A DNA stretch of 64,000 bases from Methylobacterium bullatum (GTDB lineage: Bacteria; Pseudomonadota; Alphaproteobacteria; Rhizobiales; Beijerinckiaceae): the NCBI GenBank assembly GCA_902712845.1, contig LR743504.1:3198001-3262000 (forward strand). Direction: 5' to 3'. The first letter of the stretch is position 1, and each line of letters opens with the position of its first letter. A program made the position numbers and the translations under genes. This document shows, in pieces, positions 37,066-45,729 of the stretch. The notes beneath the pieces were generated by a model, which saw only the letters and a program-made list of their open reading frames with translations, did not search any database and was not told where the DNA came from.

Positions 37066-38487
37066 ATGTCGACGATCAATTACACCATCAGATACACCAA
37101 AGGTGGCAACTACACCGCAAACAACAGTCTCGACGCCATCGTATCCGGTGGGCCGATCGATCCGTTCAATCAAAACAACATCCAAGTCACAACGAACGGT
37201 GACGGCCATTACATCATTACGGACGACAGCCAGCAGCTGTTGCTGGTCACGAATGCTCCGCTCGCCGAGCAGCTGCCGCTCGTCGCTGCCGAGGACGGCA
37301 TCTACGTCGATATGTCCGAGATCGAGACCAACGTCACGCTTTGGAGCGGAGATGCAGGGGACGTGCTCATCGGTGGCGCTGGCGATGATTCGTTGAAAGG
37401 CGGCGGCGGCAGCGACATCCTCGAAGGCGGCCTGGGCGAGAATTCGATCCACGGAGGCGGGGACAACGATACGATCAGCTACGAACACTTCGATGCCCCG
37501 ACCCAGTATCAACCGGGCCGGTTGTCCGGCATCATCCTGGACATGGAAGACGGGCGTGCGACCGACTTCGACCAAGCCATTCTCAGCGATGAATTCAGCG
37601 GTTTCACGAATGTGAGAGGCAGTGCCTACGACGATGTCCTCAAGGGTAGCAACGATACGAACGATCTCTTCGAAGGTGGCGATGGTGCGGACGACCTCCA
37701 GGGTCGGGACGGGATCGATACCGCAAGCTACGTTCATTCCAGCCTCGGTGTAACGGCCGATCTGTGGTTCGGAACCGCGTCAGGAGGCGATGCGGACGGG
37801 GATACCTTCGCCGGCATCGAAAATCTCATAGGCAGCAAACATGCGGATACCCTCACCGGGCATGACGGCGCCAACACGCTCAACGGGAATGGCGGTGGCG
37901 ACACCCTGAGCGGGATGGATGGCGCCGACAGGCTCGTCGTTCTGGATACACCCGTGAGCGTCGATGGCGGCGCCGGAAAGGACGTCCTCATCGCCATGGG
38001 CGGCGGTGCCGTGAGCCTCACGGAGAGCGGGTTCCATGGCATCGAAGCCGTCTACGTCCGGAACGACACGCATCTCGACATGTCCGCCGTGAGCACCGGT
38101 ACGAAGATCACCTCCCAGTCCACGACGGACCATGGCGTTGAGATCGTCGGCGGTTCGGGCAGCGACCGCATCCAAGCGGGCAAGGGGGGTGATACGATCG
38201 AGGGCGGAGCGGGCGGTGACAAGATCTTCGGTGGCTTGGGCGACGACACGTTCGTGTTCCGGACGGGCTTCGGTCGCGACAACGTCTACAATTTCACGGC
38301 CGGGACCGATCGCTTCGATGTCTCCGCATTGGTGAGCCGCTTCGATCAAATCGAGATCAGCCAGATGAAGGATGGCGTGAACGCCCTCGTTACGTTCGAA
38401 GGCAGTGCCACTGGCAACAAGATCATTCTTCACGACGTCGTCGCGTCGTCCCTGCATGCGGACGATTTCGGGTTCCTGGTAATCTAA
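37066..38487 (+). CDS. RTX (hemolysin-type calcium-binding) protein
   Basis: 473 residues, likely secreted. The first ~95 residues are a non-repetitive region, followed by repeat blocks of GGxGxDxL type (about residues 104-140, 190-225, 250-290 and 360-395) and a final beta-rich domain (FRTGFGRDNVYNFTAGTDRFD, DDFGFLVI) typical of type I secretion signals. No pore-forming or enzymatic domain is visible, so it is not a proven toxin. It follows the HlyC-like gene by about 300 bases; that gap holds the twin hairpins and an AT-richer stretch. It ends at two strong hairpins. Confidence 0.85.
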   Translation: MSTINYTIRYTKGGNYTANNSLDAIVSGGPIDPFNQNNIQVTTNGDGHYIITDDSQQLLLVTNAPLAEQLPLVAAEDGIYVDMSEIETNVTLWSGDAGDVLIGGAGDDSLKGGGGSDILEGGLGENSIHGGGDNDTISYEHFDAPTQYQPGRLSGIILDMEDGRATDFDQAILSDEFSGFTNVRGSAYDDVLKGSNDTNDLFEGGDGADDLQGRDGIDTASYVHSSLGVTADLWFGTASGGDADGDTFAGIENLIGSKHADTLTGHDGANTLNGNGGGDTLSGMDGADRLVVLDTPVSVDGGAGKDVLIAMGGGAVSLTESGFHGIEAVYVRNDTHLDMSAVSTGTKITSQSTTDHGVEIVGGSGSDRIQAGKGGDTIEGGAGGDKIFGGLGDDTFVFRTGFGRDNVYNFTAGTDRFDVSALVSRFDQIEISQMKDGVNALVTFEGSATGNKIILHDVVASSLHADDFGFLVI

Positions 38488-38491
38488 TACC

Positions 38492-38523
38492 AGACCTCGA
38501 TGGAGTCCGACCCATCGAGGTCT
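38492..38523 (+). terminator. 12-bp perfect hairpin after the RTX gene
   Basis: agacctcgatgg pairs with ccatcgaggtct across an 8-base loop, starting five bases past the RTX stop. There is no T tract, so it may be a processing/stability hairpin rather than an intrinsic terminator. Confidence 0.55.
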
Positions 38524-38560
38524 GCCCGCGCGACGGCGCGGCGGCGGTCGTCCGCCGGAC

Positions 38561-38596
38561 CTCACTGACCCTGACCGATGGGTCAGGGTCAGTGAG
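38561..38596. repeat. 16-bp perfect inverted repeat, 4-base loop
   Basis: ctcactgaccctgacc, a gatg loop and the exact complement. It follows the preceding hairpin by 37 bases, in the same spacer. No T tract; function unknown. Confidence 0.7.
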
Positions 38597-38640
38597 ACTT
38601 GGTGTAACACATCGCCGCCGGTTCATCTGACCGAGCCCGG

Positions 38641-38809
38641 CCGGGTCACTCCCCGCCGGGCTTTTGCCGGGTTGGCCCGTCGTCTCGCGGGCGTTTGCGA
38701 GCTTCGAGGCATGCGGGCGGAGGATGGCCGCACCGGCCTTCCCTGCGAGTCGGACTCGCGGCGCTACGACATCGACCCGGCCGAGACCGGGACCGACGGT
38801 CCCGCCTGA
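38641..38809 (+). pseudogene. Degenerate copy of the hslO 3' end
   Basis: The frame from 38711 reads MRAEDGRTGLPCESDSRRYD, then IDPAETGTDGPA and TGA, matching the end of Hsp33 (MIAEDGRIGITCEFCSRRYD, IDPAEV...GDPA). DNA identity is highest over tcgcggcgctacgacatcga. Upstream alignment continues loosely back to the CRC region. The redox cysteines are lost (CEFC became CESD, the CRC area is scrambled). No full second hslO is present, so this is a remnant left by duplication or rearrangement around the RTX patch. After it, about 280 bases to the next gene show nothing else. Confidence 0.75.
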
Positions 38810-39092
38810 GACAACGGCCAACGGGCGCCTGCCCCTCCATGGCATCCAGCCACGGGCGCCGGGCCGGGACTGTGCACGACCCGGCGGCCGGGCGTAATCA
38901 TTCCACAGCAACAAAGCTTGGCCTTACTCCGCAGCTCGGCACTCTTCGCCGCCCTCCCTCAATAACGCAGTTGTCAATCTTTTCCTTCAGAGGGGCTGAC
39001 CCACGTCAGGCATACAATCCTTTGCTCAATCGATTGAACGGTTTTGCCACGTTCGACGTTTCGATGGCTCAAAAGCTATGGGAGAAACGTCC

Positions 39093-40193
39093 ATGACGAA
39101 ATTCGGACTGGGACTTGCTGCATTGCTGTTCTCGACATCTGTCTTCGCACAGGGCGCGGCAGTCGGGGGATCGGGCAGTTCAGGCGGAGGATCGGCGGGC
39201 GCGCGCGAAAGCGTCGAGAGCGGGCAGGGCGGTCGCGGCGGTGCCGCGAATGCCGAACGGGGTGGGGCGCAGCGCGCAACGGAAAGCCGCGACGCGAGCG
39301 CGGCGCGACAGGAATCCGCCGGCGGCCATTCGACTGGACGCGGACCGCAGAACCAGGACATGACCCGCCAGGGCGGGCGTGATGGCGGAGACCGTCAGGG
39401 CATGCGCGACGAGGGCCGGTCGATGCGGACCGAGTCCCAGGGACGCATGAGCCGCGATCGTTCCGACATGCGTGAGAGCCGCAGCATCGAGCGGAACACG
39501 ACCCGCGTCAGCGGCCGCTTCGACGGCGGCCAGCGGTCCGGCCGGTACGTGACGATCCGCGGGCAGAGGGTCGTCTACGGATCGCCGCAGTACCGCCGGC
39601 TCGTCGTGGTCGAGCGCCGGGGCGGGGATCGTTATGTCCAGAACGGCCGCCGGCGCTACGTGACGATCCGCGGTCAGCGCGTCGTCTACGGCTCGCCCGA
39701 ATACCGGCGCCTCGTCACGATTCATCAGACGGGTCCGCGGCGCTCGGGGGGCCGCTACGTGGTCATCCGTGGTCAGCGGGTGGTCTACGGCTCACCCGAG
39801 TACCGGCGCCTCACCGTCACCACCGCGCGGAGCGGTCGTGACAGCGTCTCGGTGAGCGGTCGCACCACCGAGCCCTACCGTGGCGGCGAGGAGCGGGTGT
39901 CCGGCCGCGCGACGATGCGCAGCGAGAGCGGCATGCGTCGCGACGACAATCGCGCCGGCCAAGCCGATCGTACGACCGGCGCACGCAACGGCATGCAGGG
40001 GAACGAGGGCGAGCGCGGCGGCACGCGCAATGCCGGTCGCGACGATGGCCAGGCGGGTAGCCGGGAGGGCGGCATCCGCAACGCGGCGGATCGTGGCGAG
40101 AGCGGCGCCGCAAAGCCAGCCGGCATGAACGGACGGAGCGGTGGCGCGGAGGGCGGCAGAGGCGAGGGTGGCATGCCGGGCGGACGCAACTGA
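39093..40193 (+). CDS. Secreted repeat protein of unknown function
   Basis: 366 residues from an ATG preceded by gggag. It has a signal peptide (MTKFGLGLAALLFSTSVFAQ), then a Gly/Ser/Arg-rich disordered region, then three tandem copies of a repeat near YVTIRGQRVVYGSPEYRRL at about residues 150-245, then another Arg/Gly-rich, strongly basic tail. The repeats differ by few residues, suggesting recent expansion. An exported, highly basic protein could bind polyanions such as exopolysaccharide or DNA; this is inference. No family was recognised. Pairs convergently with dcd. Confidence 0.7.
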   Translation: MTKFGLGLAALLFSTSVFAQGAAVGGSGSSGGGSAGARESVESGQGGRGGAANAERGGAQRATESRDASAARQESAGGHSTGRGPQNQDMTRQGGRDGGDRQGMRDEGRSMRTESQGRMSRDRSDMRESRSIERNTTRVSGRFDGGQRSGRYVTIRGQRVVYGSPQYRRLVVVERRGGDRYVQNGRRRYVTIRGQRVVYGSPEYRRLVTIHQTGPRRSGGRYVVIRGQRVVYGSPEYRRLTVTTARSGRDSVSVSGRTTEPYRGGEERVSGRATMRSESGMRRDDNRAGQADRTTGARNGMQGNEGERGGTRNAGRDDGQAGSREGGIRNAADRGESGAAKPAGMNGRSGGAEGGRGEGGMPGGRN

Positions 40194-40226
40194 TCCGCGC
40201 GTGGCTCCGACGATGATACGACGGCG

Positions 40227-40261
40227 AAGGGGGAGGGGGCACATCGTGCCACCTCCCCCTT
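40227..40261. terminator. Hairpin between converging genes
   Basis: aagggggagg pairs with cctccccctt around a 15-base loop in the space between the repeat-protein gene and dcd. No long T tract, so termination is possible but unproven. Confidence 0.5.
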
Positions 40262-40294
40262 ACCGCGTGACCGGCCTTCGCGCCGGTGGCCGTC

Positions 40295-41425
40295 TCAGGC
40301 GAAGTGCTTCGACAGTTTCAGCCCCTGGGCCTGATAGTTCGACCCGGCATCCGTCCCATAGAGGGTGGCCGGCCGCTCGGCCATGCGCTCGTAGACGAGG
40401 CGGCCGACGATCTGGCCGTCCTCGAGCAGGAACGGGACGTCGCGCGAGCGGACTTCGAGCACCGCCCGCGCACCGGCTCCCCCTGCCCCGGCAAAGCCGA
40501 AGCCGGGATCGAAGAAGCCGGCGTAATGCACGCGGAACTCGCCCACCAGCGGATCGAACGGCACCATCTCGGCGGCGAAATCCGGCGGCACCTGCACCGC
40601 TTCCTTAGAAGCGAGGATGTAGAACTGGCCGGGATCGAGGATCAGCGCGCCCGAGCCGTCGGCGGCCAGAGGCTCCCAGAAATCCGCGGTCCGGTGCCGG
40701 CCCGGGGCGTCCACGTCGACGAGGCCCGTATGGCGCTTGGCGCGATAACCGATGAGCCCTTCGAAGCCGGCGAGATCCACCGAGACGGCGATGCCGCCCT
40801 GGAAGGACGGGGTGGCGGAGGCCACGAGCGGCGTGGCCGCATGAAGCGAGGCGAGTTCGGCGTCGGTGAGGCGCGGCTCGCCCCGGCGGAACCGGATCTG
40901 CGACAGGCGCGACCCGGTACGGACGCGCACCGGGAAGGTGCGTGGCGAGATCTCGGCATAGAGCCGCCCCCGGTATCCCGCCTCGACCTGGTCGAAGGCC
41001 TGGCCCCGGTCGGTGATGACGCGGGTGAACACGTCGATGCGGCCGGTGGAGCTTTTCGGGTTCGCGCTGGCCGCCACGTCCGCCGGAAGGGCCAGGGTCT
41101 CCTGCAATTCGGCGATGTAGACGCAGCCGGTCTCCAGCACCGCGCCGGCGGTCAGGTCGATCTCATGAAGGGCGAAGGCCTCGATACAGGCGGAGACCGG
41201 ACGGGCACCGGGCAGGAAGCTCGTGCGGACCCGGAAGGCGCGGGACCCCAGGCGCAGGTCGAGGCTCGCCGGCTGGACCTGATCGGCGGCGAGGGGGGTT
41301 TCGGGCAGGATGGCACCGGCGGCATGCAGGGCCTGGATCCCTTGCGCCGCCAGAATGCCCCCGGACCGCTCGCCGAGGGAAGGGGGCGGGCTCGTCGGCG
41401 CCGTGTCCTGATTGGTATCCGGCAT
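40295..41425 (-). CDS. dcd: 2'-deoxycytidine 5'-triphosphate deaminase, long form
   Basis: Converts dCTP to dUTP for thymidylate synthesis, 376 residues. The long alphaproteobacterial form is a tandem of two dUTPase-like halves: the first carries QPASLDLRLG, ANPKSSTGRID and SRLSQIRFR; the second carries PGQFYILASKE, GFFDPGFGF, AVLEVRSRDVPFLLEDGQIVGRLVYERM. Classical Dcd is about 190 residues. The start ATG (MPDTNQDTAPT) precedes a proline-rich leader of about 20 residues. Confidence 0.9.
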   Translation of the reverse strand: MPDTNQDTAPTSPPPSLGERSGGILAAQGIQALHAAGAILPETPLAADQVQPASLDLRLGSRAFRVRTSFLPGARPVSACIEAFALHEIDLTAGAVLETGCVYIAELQETLALPADVAASANPKSSTGRIDVFTRVITDRGQAFDQVEAGYRGRLYAEISPRTFPVRVRTGSRLSQIRFRRGEPRLTDAELASLHAATPLVASATPSFQGGIAVSVDLAGFEGLIGYRAKRHTGLVDVDAPGRHRTADFWEPLAADGSGALILDPGQFYILASKEAVQVPPDFAAEMVPFDPLVGEFRVHYAGFFDPGFGFAGAGGAGARAVLEVRSRDVPFLLEDGQIVGRLVYERMAERPATLYGTDAGSNYQAQGLKLSKHFA

Positions 41426-41526
41426 GGTCTCGCGTCGTCCGCTCCGCCCCCGGCCGCCGCCCCCGGCTGGGGTTCGCGGGAGCCGCATGATTTCGCACAG
41501 TCTCCCGCTTATCCTCTAAGGGTCCC

Positions 41527-41961
41527 TTAACCCTCCTCTTCGCGGTCGAGCCGTAGCACGATCCAGGCAACGACGAAGCGGGCGATGGCCCCCATGGCGA
41601 TCAGGCCCGCCAGCGCGCTGGCCAGAGGGGGAAAGCCCGCGGGCCAGAGCAGGAGCGCCACGGTGAAGAGCACGGCGCCGAGCCCGGCCGCCGGGCCGAA
41701 GGCCAGGACCAGCGAGGGCAGCCCGGCGATCCGGGGCGCCGGGCCACGCCGGGCCAGCCATGCGCCCGCCAGGAGCGCGAGGCCGTCGAGCACCAGCGCT
41801 CCCCCCAGGGCGAGCGCCGCCCAGCCGTTCCGCTCGGGCGCGTTCCAGGCGAAGGCACCGGCCAGGACAGCGATGGCGAGGCTGGCGAGGACGGCCCGGC
41901 TCGGAAACCGGGCGGGCAGGGGCGAGACGGTCTCCTCGACCACGGGGCACGACCTTCCCAT
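41527..41961 (-). CDS. Hypothetical membrane protein
   Basis: About 144 residues with four hydrophobic helices: AVLASLAIAVLAGAFAW, ALALGGALVLDGLALLAGAWLA, LVLAFGPAAGLGAVLFTVALLLWPAG and LAGLIAMGAIARFVVAWIVL. An in-frame ATG nine codons upstream (41988) is equally possible; the longer reading overlaps apaG and argE antisense and was rejected. It lies upstream of dcd on the same strand and is divergent from apaG. No family was recognised. Confidence 0.65.
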   Translation of the reverse strand: MGRSCPVVEETVSPLPARFPSRAVLASLAIAVLAGAFAWNAPERNGWAALALGGALVLDGLALLAGAWLARRGPAPRIAGLPSLVLAFGPAAGLGAVLFTVALLLWPAGFPPLASALAGLIAMGAIARFVVAWIVLRLDREEEG

Positions 41962-42075
41962 TGGAGCGGGCAGCCCCGCATTCAGCATGATTGACGCGAT
42001 TTCGCCCGGGACGTACCACGGCGAAAAGGCTATGTCGCTTATCGGTGGGCGACGGCACGGGAGGCTTTGAAGGCG

Positions 42076-42468
42076 ATGTACAAGGCCCAGACGCGCGGCA
42101 TCAGCGTGACCGTCCAGCCCCGCTTCGTCGAGGAGGAATCCTCGCCCGACGAGAGCCGCTACTTCTTCGCCTACACCGTCGAGATCGTGAACAACGGTTC
42201 CGAGCAGGTGCAGCTGCGCTCGCGCCACTGGCGCATCGTCGATGGCCGCGGCGAGACCCAGGAGGTGCGCGGCGCCGGCGTCGTCGGCAAGCAGCCGGTG
42301 CTCGGCCCCGGCGAGTCGTTCAGCTATACCAGCGGCTGCCCGCTCACCACGCCCGACGGGCTGATGGCCGGCAGCTACACAATGTCGACCACCGCCGGCG
42401 AAAGCTTCGAGGCCGAGATCCCCGCCTTCTCTCTCGATTCGCCGCACGTGCGCCGCAGCGTCCATTAA
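42076..42468 (+). CDS. apaG: ApaG family protein
   Basis: Single FnIII-like beta-sandwich domain of 130 residues, the CorD/ApaG family linked to Co2+/Mg2+ resistance in enterics; its exact activity is unresolved. Conserved parts: [66 protein letters not shown] and GSYTM. The ATG follows gggaggctttgaaggcg; a TTG three codons upstream is possible. argE starts four bases after it, so the two form an operon. Confidence 0.92.
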   Translation: MYKAQTRGISVTVQPRFVEEESSPDESRYFFAYTVEIVNNGSEQVQLRSRHWRIVDGRGETQEVRGAGVVGKQPVLGPGESFSYTSGCPLTTPDGLMAGSYTMSTTAGESFEAEIPAFSLDSPHVRRSVH

Positions 42469-42472
42469 GCCG

Positions 42473-43648
42473 ATGTCGGGCGGCGGAGAACGGTTGAGCA
42501 CGCTCGACCTGCTGGCGCGGCTCGTCGCCTTCGACACGGAGAGTTCGCGCTCCAATCTCGCGCTGATCGACAGCGTCTGCGCCTATCTCGATGGTTGGGG
42601 CGTGAGCCATGTGCGCATCCCCAACGACGAGGGCGACAAGGCGGCGATTTTCGCCACGATCGGCCCGATGGTGGATGGCGGTATCGTCCTCTCCGGCCAT
42701 ACCGACGTGGTGCCGGTGACGGGCCAAGTCTGGACCACCGACCCCTTCACCCTGCGGATCGCGGATGGGCGCGCCTACGGCCGCGGCTCCGTGGACATGA
42801 AGGGCTTCTGCGCCCTGGCGCTCTCCGCCGTGCCGGACATGCTCGCCGCCGACCTGAAGCGGCCGATCCATATCCTGCTCTCCTACGACGAGGAGACCAC
42901 CTGCCTCGGTGTGGCCGACACCATCGCCCGCTTCGGCAAGGACCTGCCCCGTCCGGGCGCGGTGATCGTGGGCGAGCCCACCAATCTCGACGTCGCCGAT
43001 GCGCATAAGAGCATCGTCACCTATTTCACCACCGTCCATGGCCACGAAGCGCATTCGGCCAAACCCATGCTCGGCGCCAACGCCGTGATGGCGGCGGCCG
43101 AGCTCGTCTCCGAATTGAACCGCATCGCCGACGCGATGATCGAGCGGGGCGACGTATCGGGCCGCTTCGACCCGCCCTCCACCACGGTCCATGTGGGCAC
43201 GATCTCCGGCGGGACGGCGCGCAACATCCTGCCCAAGGTCTGCACGTTCCACTGGGAGTTCCGCGGCCTGCCCGATCTCGACATGGCCGAGATCCCCGCC
43301 CTGTTCGCCGCCAAGGTCGAGACGGTGCTGAAGGACCGGCTCAACCGCTACGGCGATTACGGGCGAATCGAGACCATCGAGGAGGTGGCGGTGCCTGGCC
43401 TCGCCCCCGAGCCGGGTTCCGAGGCCGAGCGCCTGACCCTGCGGGTGGCGGGGCGCAACCACACCATCTCCGTGCCCTACGCCACCGAGGCCGGGCGGTT
43501 CCAGGTGGCGGGCATCCCCACCGTGGTCTGCGGGCCCGGCTCCATCGACCAGGCCCACCAGCCCGACGAGTACATCACCCTCGCCGCCCTCGAGGCCGGC
43601 GAGGCGTTCATGCGCCGTCTCATCACGGAATGCGTCGTGACTCCATGA
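42473..43648 (+). CDS. argE: Acetylornithine deacetylase
   Basis: M20 zinc hydrolase that removes acetate from N-acetylornithine, giving ornithine for arginine or polyamines, 391 residues. Motifs: [67 protein letters not shown] and [16 protein letters not shown]. It couples by an ATGA overlap to the acetyltransferase gene downstream. Together with argD and argF near 33 kb, the window encodes three arginine steps. Confidence 0.93.
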   Translation: MSGGGERLSTLDLLARLVAFDTESSRSNLALIDSVCAYLDGWGVSHVRIPNDEGDKAAIFATIGPMVDGGIVLSGHTDVVPVTGQVWTTDPFTLRIADGRAYGRGSVDMKGFCALALSAVPDMLAADLKRPIHILLSYDEETTCLGVADTIARFGKDLPRPGAVIVGEPTNLDVADAHKSIVTYFTTVHGHEAHSAKPMLGANAVMAAAELVSELNRIADAMIERGDVSGRFDPPSTTVHVGTISGGTARNILPKVCTFHWEFRGLPDLDMAEIPALFAAKVETVLKDRLNRYGDYGRIETIEEVAVPGLAPEPGSEAERLTLRVAGRNHTISVPYATEAGRFQVAGIPTVVCGPGSIDQAHQPDEYITLAALEAGEAFMRRLITECVVTP

Positions 43649-44229
43649 GCAAGTTCGCTCCCCGCACCATCGCGGCCGACGGCCCGGTGAAGCTCCGCCC
43701 GCTGGAGCGCGAAGACCTGATGTTCGTGCATCAGCTCAACAACAACGACAGCATCATGCGCTACTGGTTCGAGGAGGCCTACGAGTCCTTCGCCGAACTG
43801 GCGCAGCTCTACGAACGCAACATCCATAACCAGACCGAGCGGCGCTTCATCATCGCCAATTCGGAGGGCGCGCCGGCCGGCCTCGTGGAGCTCGTGGAGA
43901 TCAACCACCTGCACCGGCGCTGCGAATTCCAGATCGCGATCCACCCGGCCTTCCAGGGCCAGGGCTACGCCCCGCGCGCCACCCGGATCGCCATGGATTA
44001 CGCCTTCAGCGTCCTCAACATCCACAAGCTCTACCTGCACGTGGACAAGGACAATGCCCGCGCCGTGCGCATCTACGAGCGCTGCGGCTTCGTGCCCGAA
44101 GGCATTTTGAAGGACGAGTTCTTCGTCAACGGCAAGTACCGCGACGCGGTGCGCATGTGCCTGTTCCAGCCGGAATACCTCGCCCGACGCGGCAGCGGCG
44201 ATATTTCGGAGCCGGTGCTGAAGTCGTAG
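43645..44229 (+). CDS. speG: Spermidine N1-acetyltransferase (SpeG-like GNAT)
   Basis: 194-residue GNAT enzyme that acetylates spermidine or spermine from acetyl-CoA. It matches E. coli SpeG closely by eye: [68 protein letters not shown] and [20 protein letters not shown]. The ATG overlaps the argE stop, so it is co-translated; a link between ornithine supply and polyamine control is a sensible inference. A polyamine-binding protein is also encoded near 9 kb. Confidence 0.92.
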   Translation: MSKFAPRTIAADGPVKLRPLEREDLMFVHQLNNNDSIMRYWFEEAYESFAELAQLYERNIHNQTERRFIIANSEGAPAGLVELVEINHLHRRCEFQIAIHPAFQGQGYAPRATRIAMDYAFSVLNIHKLYLHVDKDNARAVRIYERCGFVPEGILKDEFFVNGKYRDAVRMCLFQPEYLARRGSGDISEPVLKS

Positions 44230-44289
44230 CCGTCGATCCCGGAAGGTCTCTTATCGGCTTCGTGCGACCGCCCCGGTAGCGATCCGCCC

Positions 44290-44613
44290 TCAGGCAATGG
44301 CGAAGAACACGGCCAGGCTCCGAGTCACCGCCAGCATGGTCTCGGCATCGAGATGCCCGATCCGTGCGCCGATCTTGTCACGCTTCACCGACATGGCCTT
44401 GTCCACCATGACCTGCGAGGGCTTCTTCAGGCCATTGGCCTCCGTCGGCTCGATGGTCGTGCGGATCAGGGGAGCCTCGGCCAGCGTGGCGGATATCAGC
44501 AGCACCGTGACCGTGCCGGTCTCGGCGAACGCGTCCGATTGGATGATGAGCGCTGGACGGGGTTTGCCGAAATCGCCGGACATGGCGATGGTGACGAGAT
44601 CGCCCCGCTTCAT
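44290..44613 (-). CDS. mazF: MazF/PemK-type endoribonuclease toxin
   Basis: Toxin of the type II MazF/PemK family, 107 residues. Landmarks: MKRGDLVTIAMSGDFGKPRPALIIQSDAF, RTTIEPTEANGLKKPSQVMVDK and the C-terminal SVKRDKIGARIGHLD. MazF toxins cut mRNA (or tRNA/rRNA) at short motifs and are blocked by the cognate antitoxin. It overlaps the antitoxin stop by four bases (ATGA). The specificity and activity cannot be predicted. Confidence 0.9.
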   Translation of the reverse strand: MKRGDLVTIAMSGDFGKPRPALIIQSDAFAETGTVTVLLISATLAEAPLIRTTIEPTEANGLKKPSQVMVDKAMSVKRDKIGARIGHLDAETMLAVTRSLAVFFAIA

Positions 44614-44834
44614 GCCTCGCGCTCAGGGAGCATATCGAGGAGCGCCGCCTCCATGAAGGCATCCAGTTCCCGATCGGCCGCATCTGCCGCCGCTACGACC
44701 CGAGCCTGTCGCCCGCATTCTTCGGCAAAGCCCGCCCTTCGGGTGTCGGGCACCCAAATCTGGATGGGCCGGAGGCCGGCCGCCCGGAGCGCATCACGAC
44801 GCTTGCTGACGCGCTGACCGACAGTTGCCGACAT
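44610..44834 (-). CDS. mazE: MazE family antitoxin
   Basis: 74-residue antitoxin, first gene of the pair. The N-terminal DNA-binding half (RVSKRRDALRAAGLRPIQIWVPDTR) and the acidic C-terminal tail (AADAADRELDAFMEAALLDMLPE) fit the MazE-family split. It should bind both the toxin and the operator upstream. The pair sits between speG and the pgl cluster and has no nearby phage or transposon genes. Confidence 0.85.
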   Translation of the reverse strand: MSATVGQRVSKRRDALRAAGLRPIQIWVPDTRRAGFAEECGRQARVVAAADAADRELDAFMEAALLDMLPEREA

Positions 44835-44853
44835 GACGAGACCTTTCTCGAGG

Positions 44854-44867
44854 CGTTACATGTAACG
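44854..44867. promoter_or_regulatory. Palindromic operator candidate for mazEF
   Basis: CGTTACATGTAACG is a perfect 14-base palindrome centred about 26 bases upstream of the mazE ATG. Its place fits autorepression by the MazE/MazEF complex. No experiment or related site in the window supports it. Confidence 0.5.
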
Positions 44868-44928
44868 TAGGCTCCGCCTGCGACGATGCCAAGGAGCCGG
44901 GACCATTACGGACCGCCGGTCCTCGGTC

Positions 44929-45660
44929 TCAGCCGAGATCCGCCGCCGCGCGGTCGAGCAGCCATGTCAGGTTGCCGACGCTCGAGATATGGCGCGCGGG
45001 CAGGTCCTCGCCGCCAGCGATGCGGGTGAGGGGCTCGCGCTTGCCCGCCCCCGTCACGAGCACGAGAAGCTGACGCGAGGAGGCGAGCGCCGGGAAGGTC
45101 AGGGTGACGCGCGGCACGAATGGCGTGAGTCCGGCCTCGGGCACGGCGGCGACCCAGGATTCGCGTTCATTCACGGCGGGCTTGCCCGGAAACAGGGAGG
45201 CCGTGTGTCCGTCCTCGCCGAGGCCGAGGAGGACGAGATCGAAGAGCGGGCGCGCAGGGTCGAGGCTATCGGCGCCGTAGAAGCCCTTCAGGGTTTCGGC
45301 ATAGGCGGAGGCCGCCGAGTCCAGCGTCCCGTCGGTGGGAATGCCGTGGAGATGGCCCTCCGGAATCGGCGCATCGCCGAACGCCGCGCGGGCCATGCGC
45401 ACGTTGCTCGCCTCATCGGTCCAGGGCACGAACCGGTCGTCGCCGAAGAACCAGTGTAGCCGGTCCCAGGGGAGGGCACCGACATAGTCGGGTCCGCCCA
45501 ACAGGGTATAGAGCCGCTTGGGCGTGGACCCGCCCGAGAGACAGATGGCGATGTGGTCCTGCTTGCTCTCGGCGCAGAGGGACACGAGGCGGTCCGCCGC
45601 CGCGCGGGCGACGCTCTCGCCATCGGGAAAGATTTCCGCGTTGTTCGGTAGCGGGATCAT
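44929..45660 (-). CDS. pgl: 6-phosphogluconolactonase
   Basis: Opens 6-phosphogluconolactone to 6-phosphogluconate in the oxidative pentose phosphate and Entner-Doudoroff routes, 243 residues. SugarP_isomerase fold: AICLSGGSTPKRLYTLL, LHWFFGDDRFVPWTDEASNVRMAR, PEGHLHGIPT and LVLLGLGEDGHTASLFPG. The ATG used follows an arginine-rich in-frame extension that was rejected. It is the last of four sugar-phosphate genes on this strand (tkt, tal-pgi, gnd, pgl). Confidence 0.93.
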   Translation of the reverse strand: MIPLPNNAEIFPDGESVARAAADRLVSLCAESKQDHIAICLSGGSTPKRLYTLLGGPDYVGALPWDRLHWFFGDDRFVPWTDEASNVRMARAAFGDAPIPEGHLHGIPTDGTLDSAASAYAETLKGFYGADSLDPARPLFDLVLLGLGEDGHTASLFPGKPAVNERESWVAAVPEAGLTPFVPRVTLTFPALASSRQLLVLVTGAGKREPLTRIAGGEDLPARHISSVGNLTWLLDRAAADLG

Positions 45661-45729
45661 GCGGCGGCGCTTCCTCCTGGTCTGGTCCTCGGTCGTCCGT
45701 CCGGCAGGCGATTGCGCCTGCACGACAGG

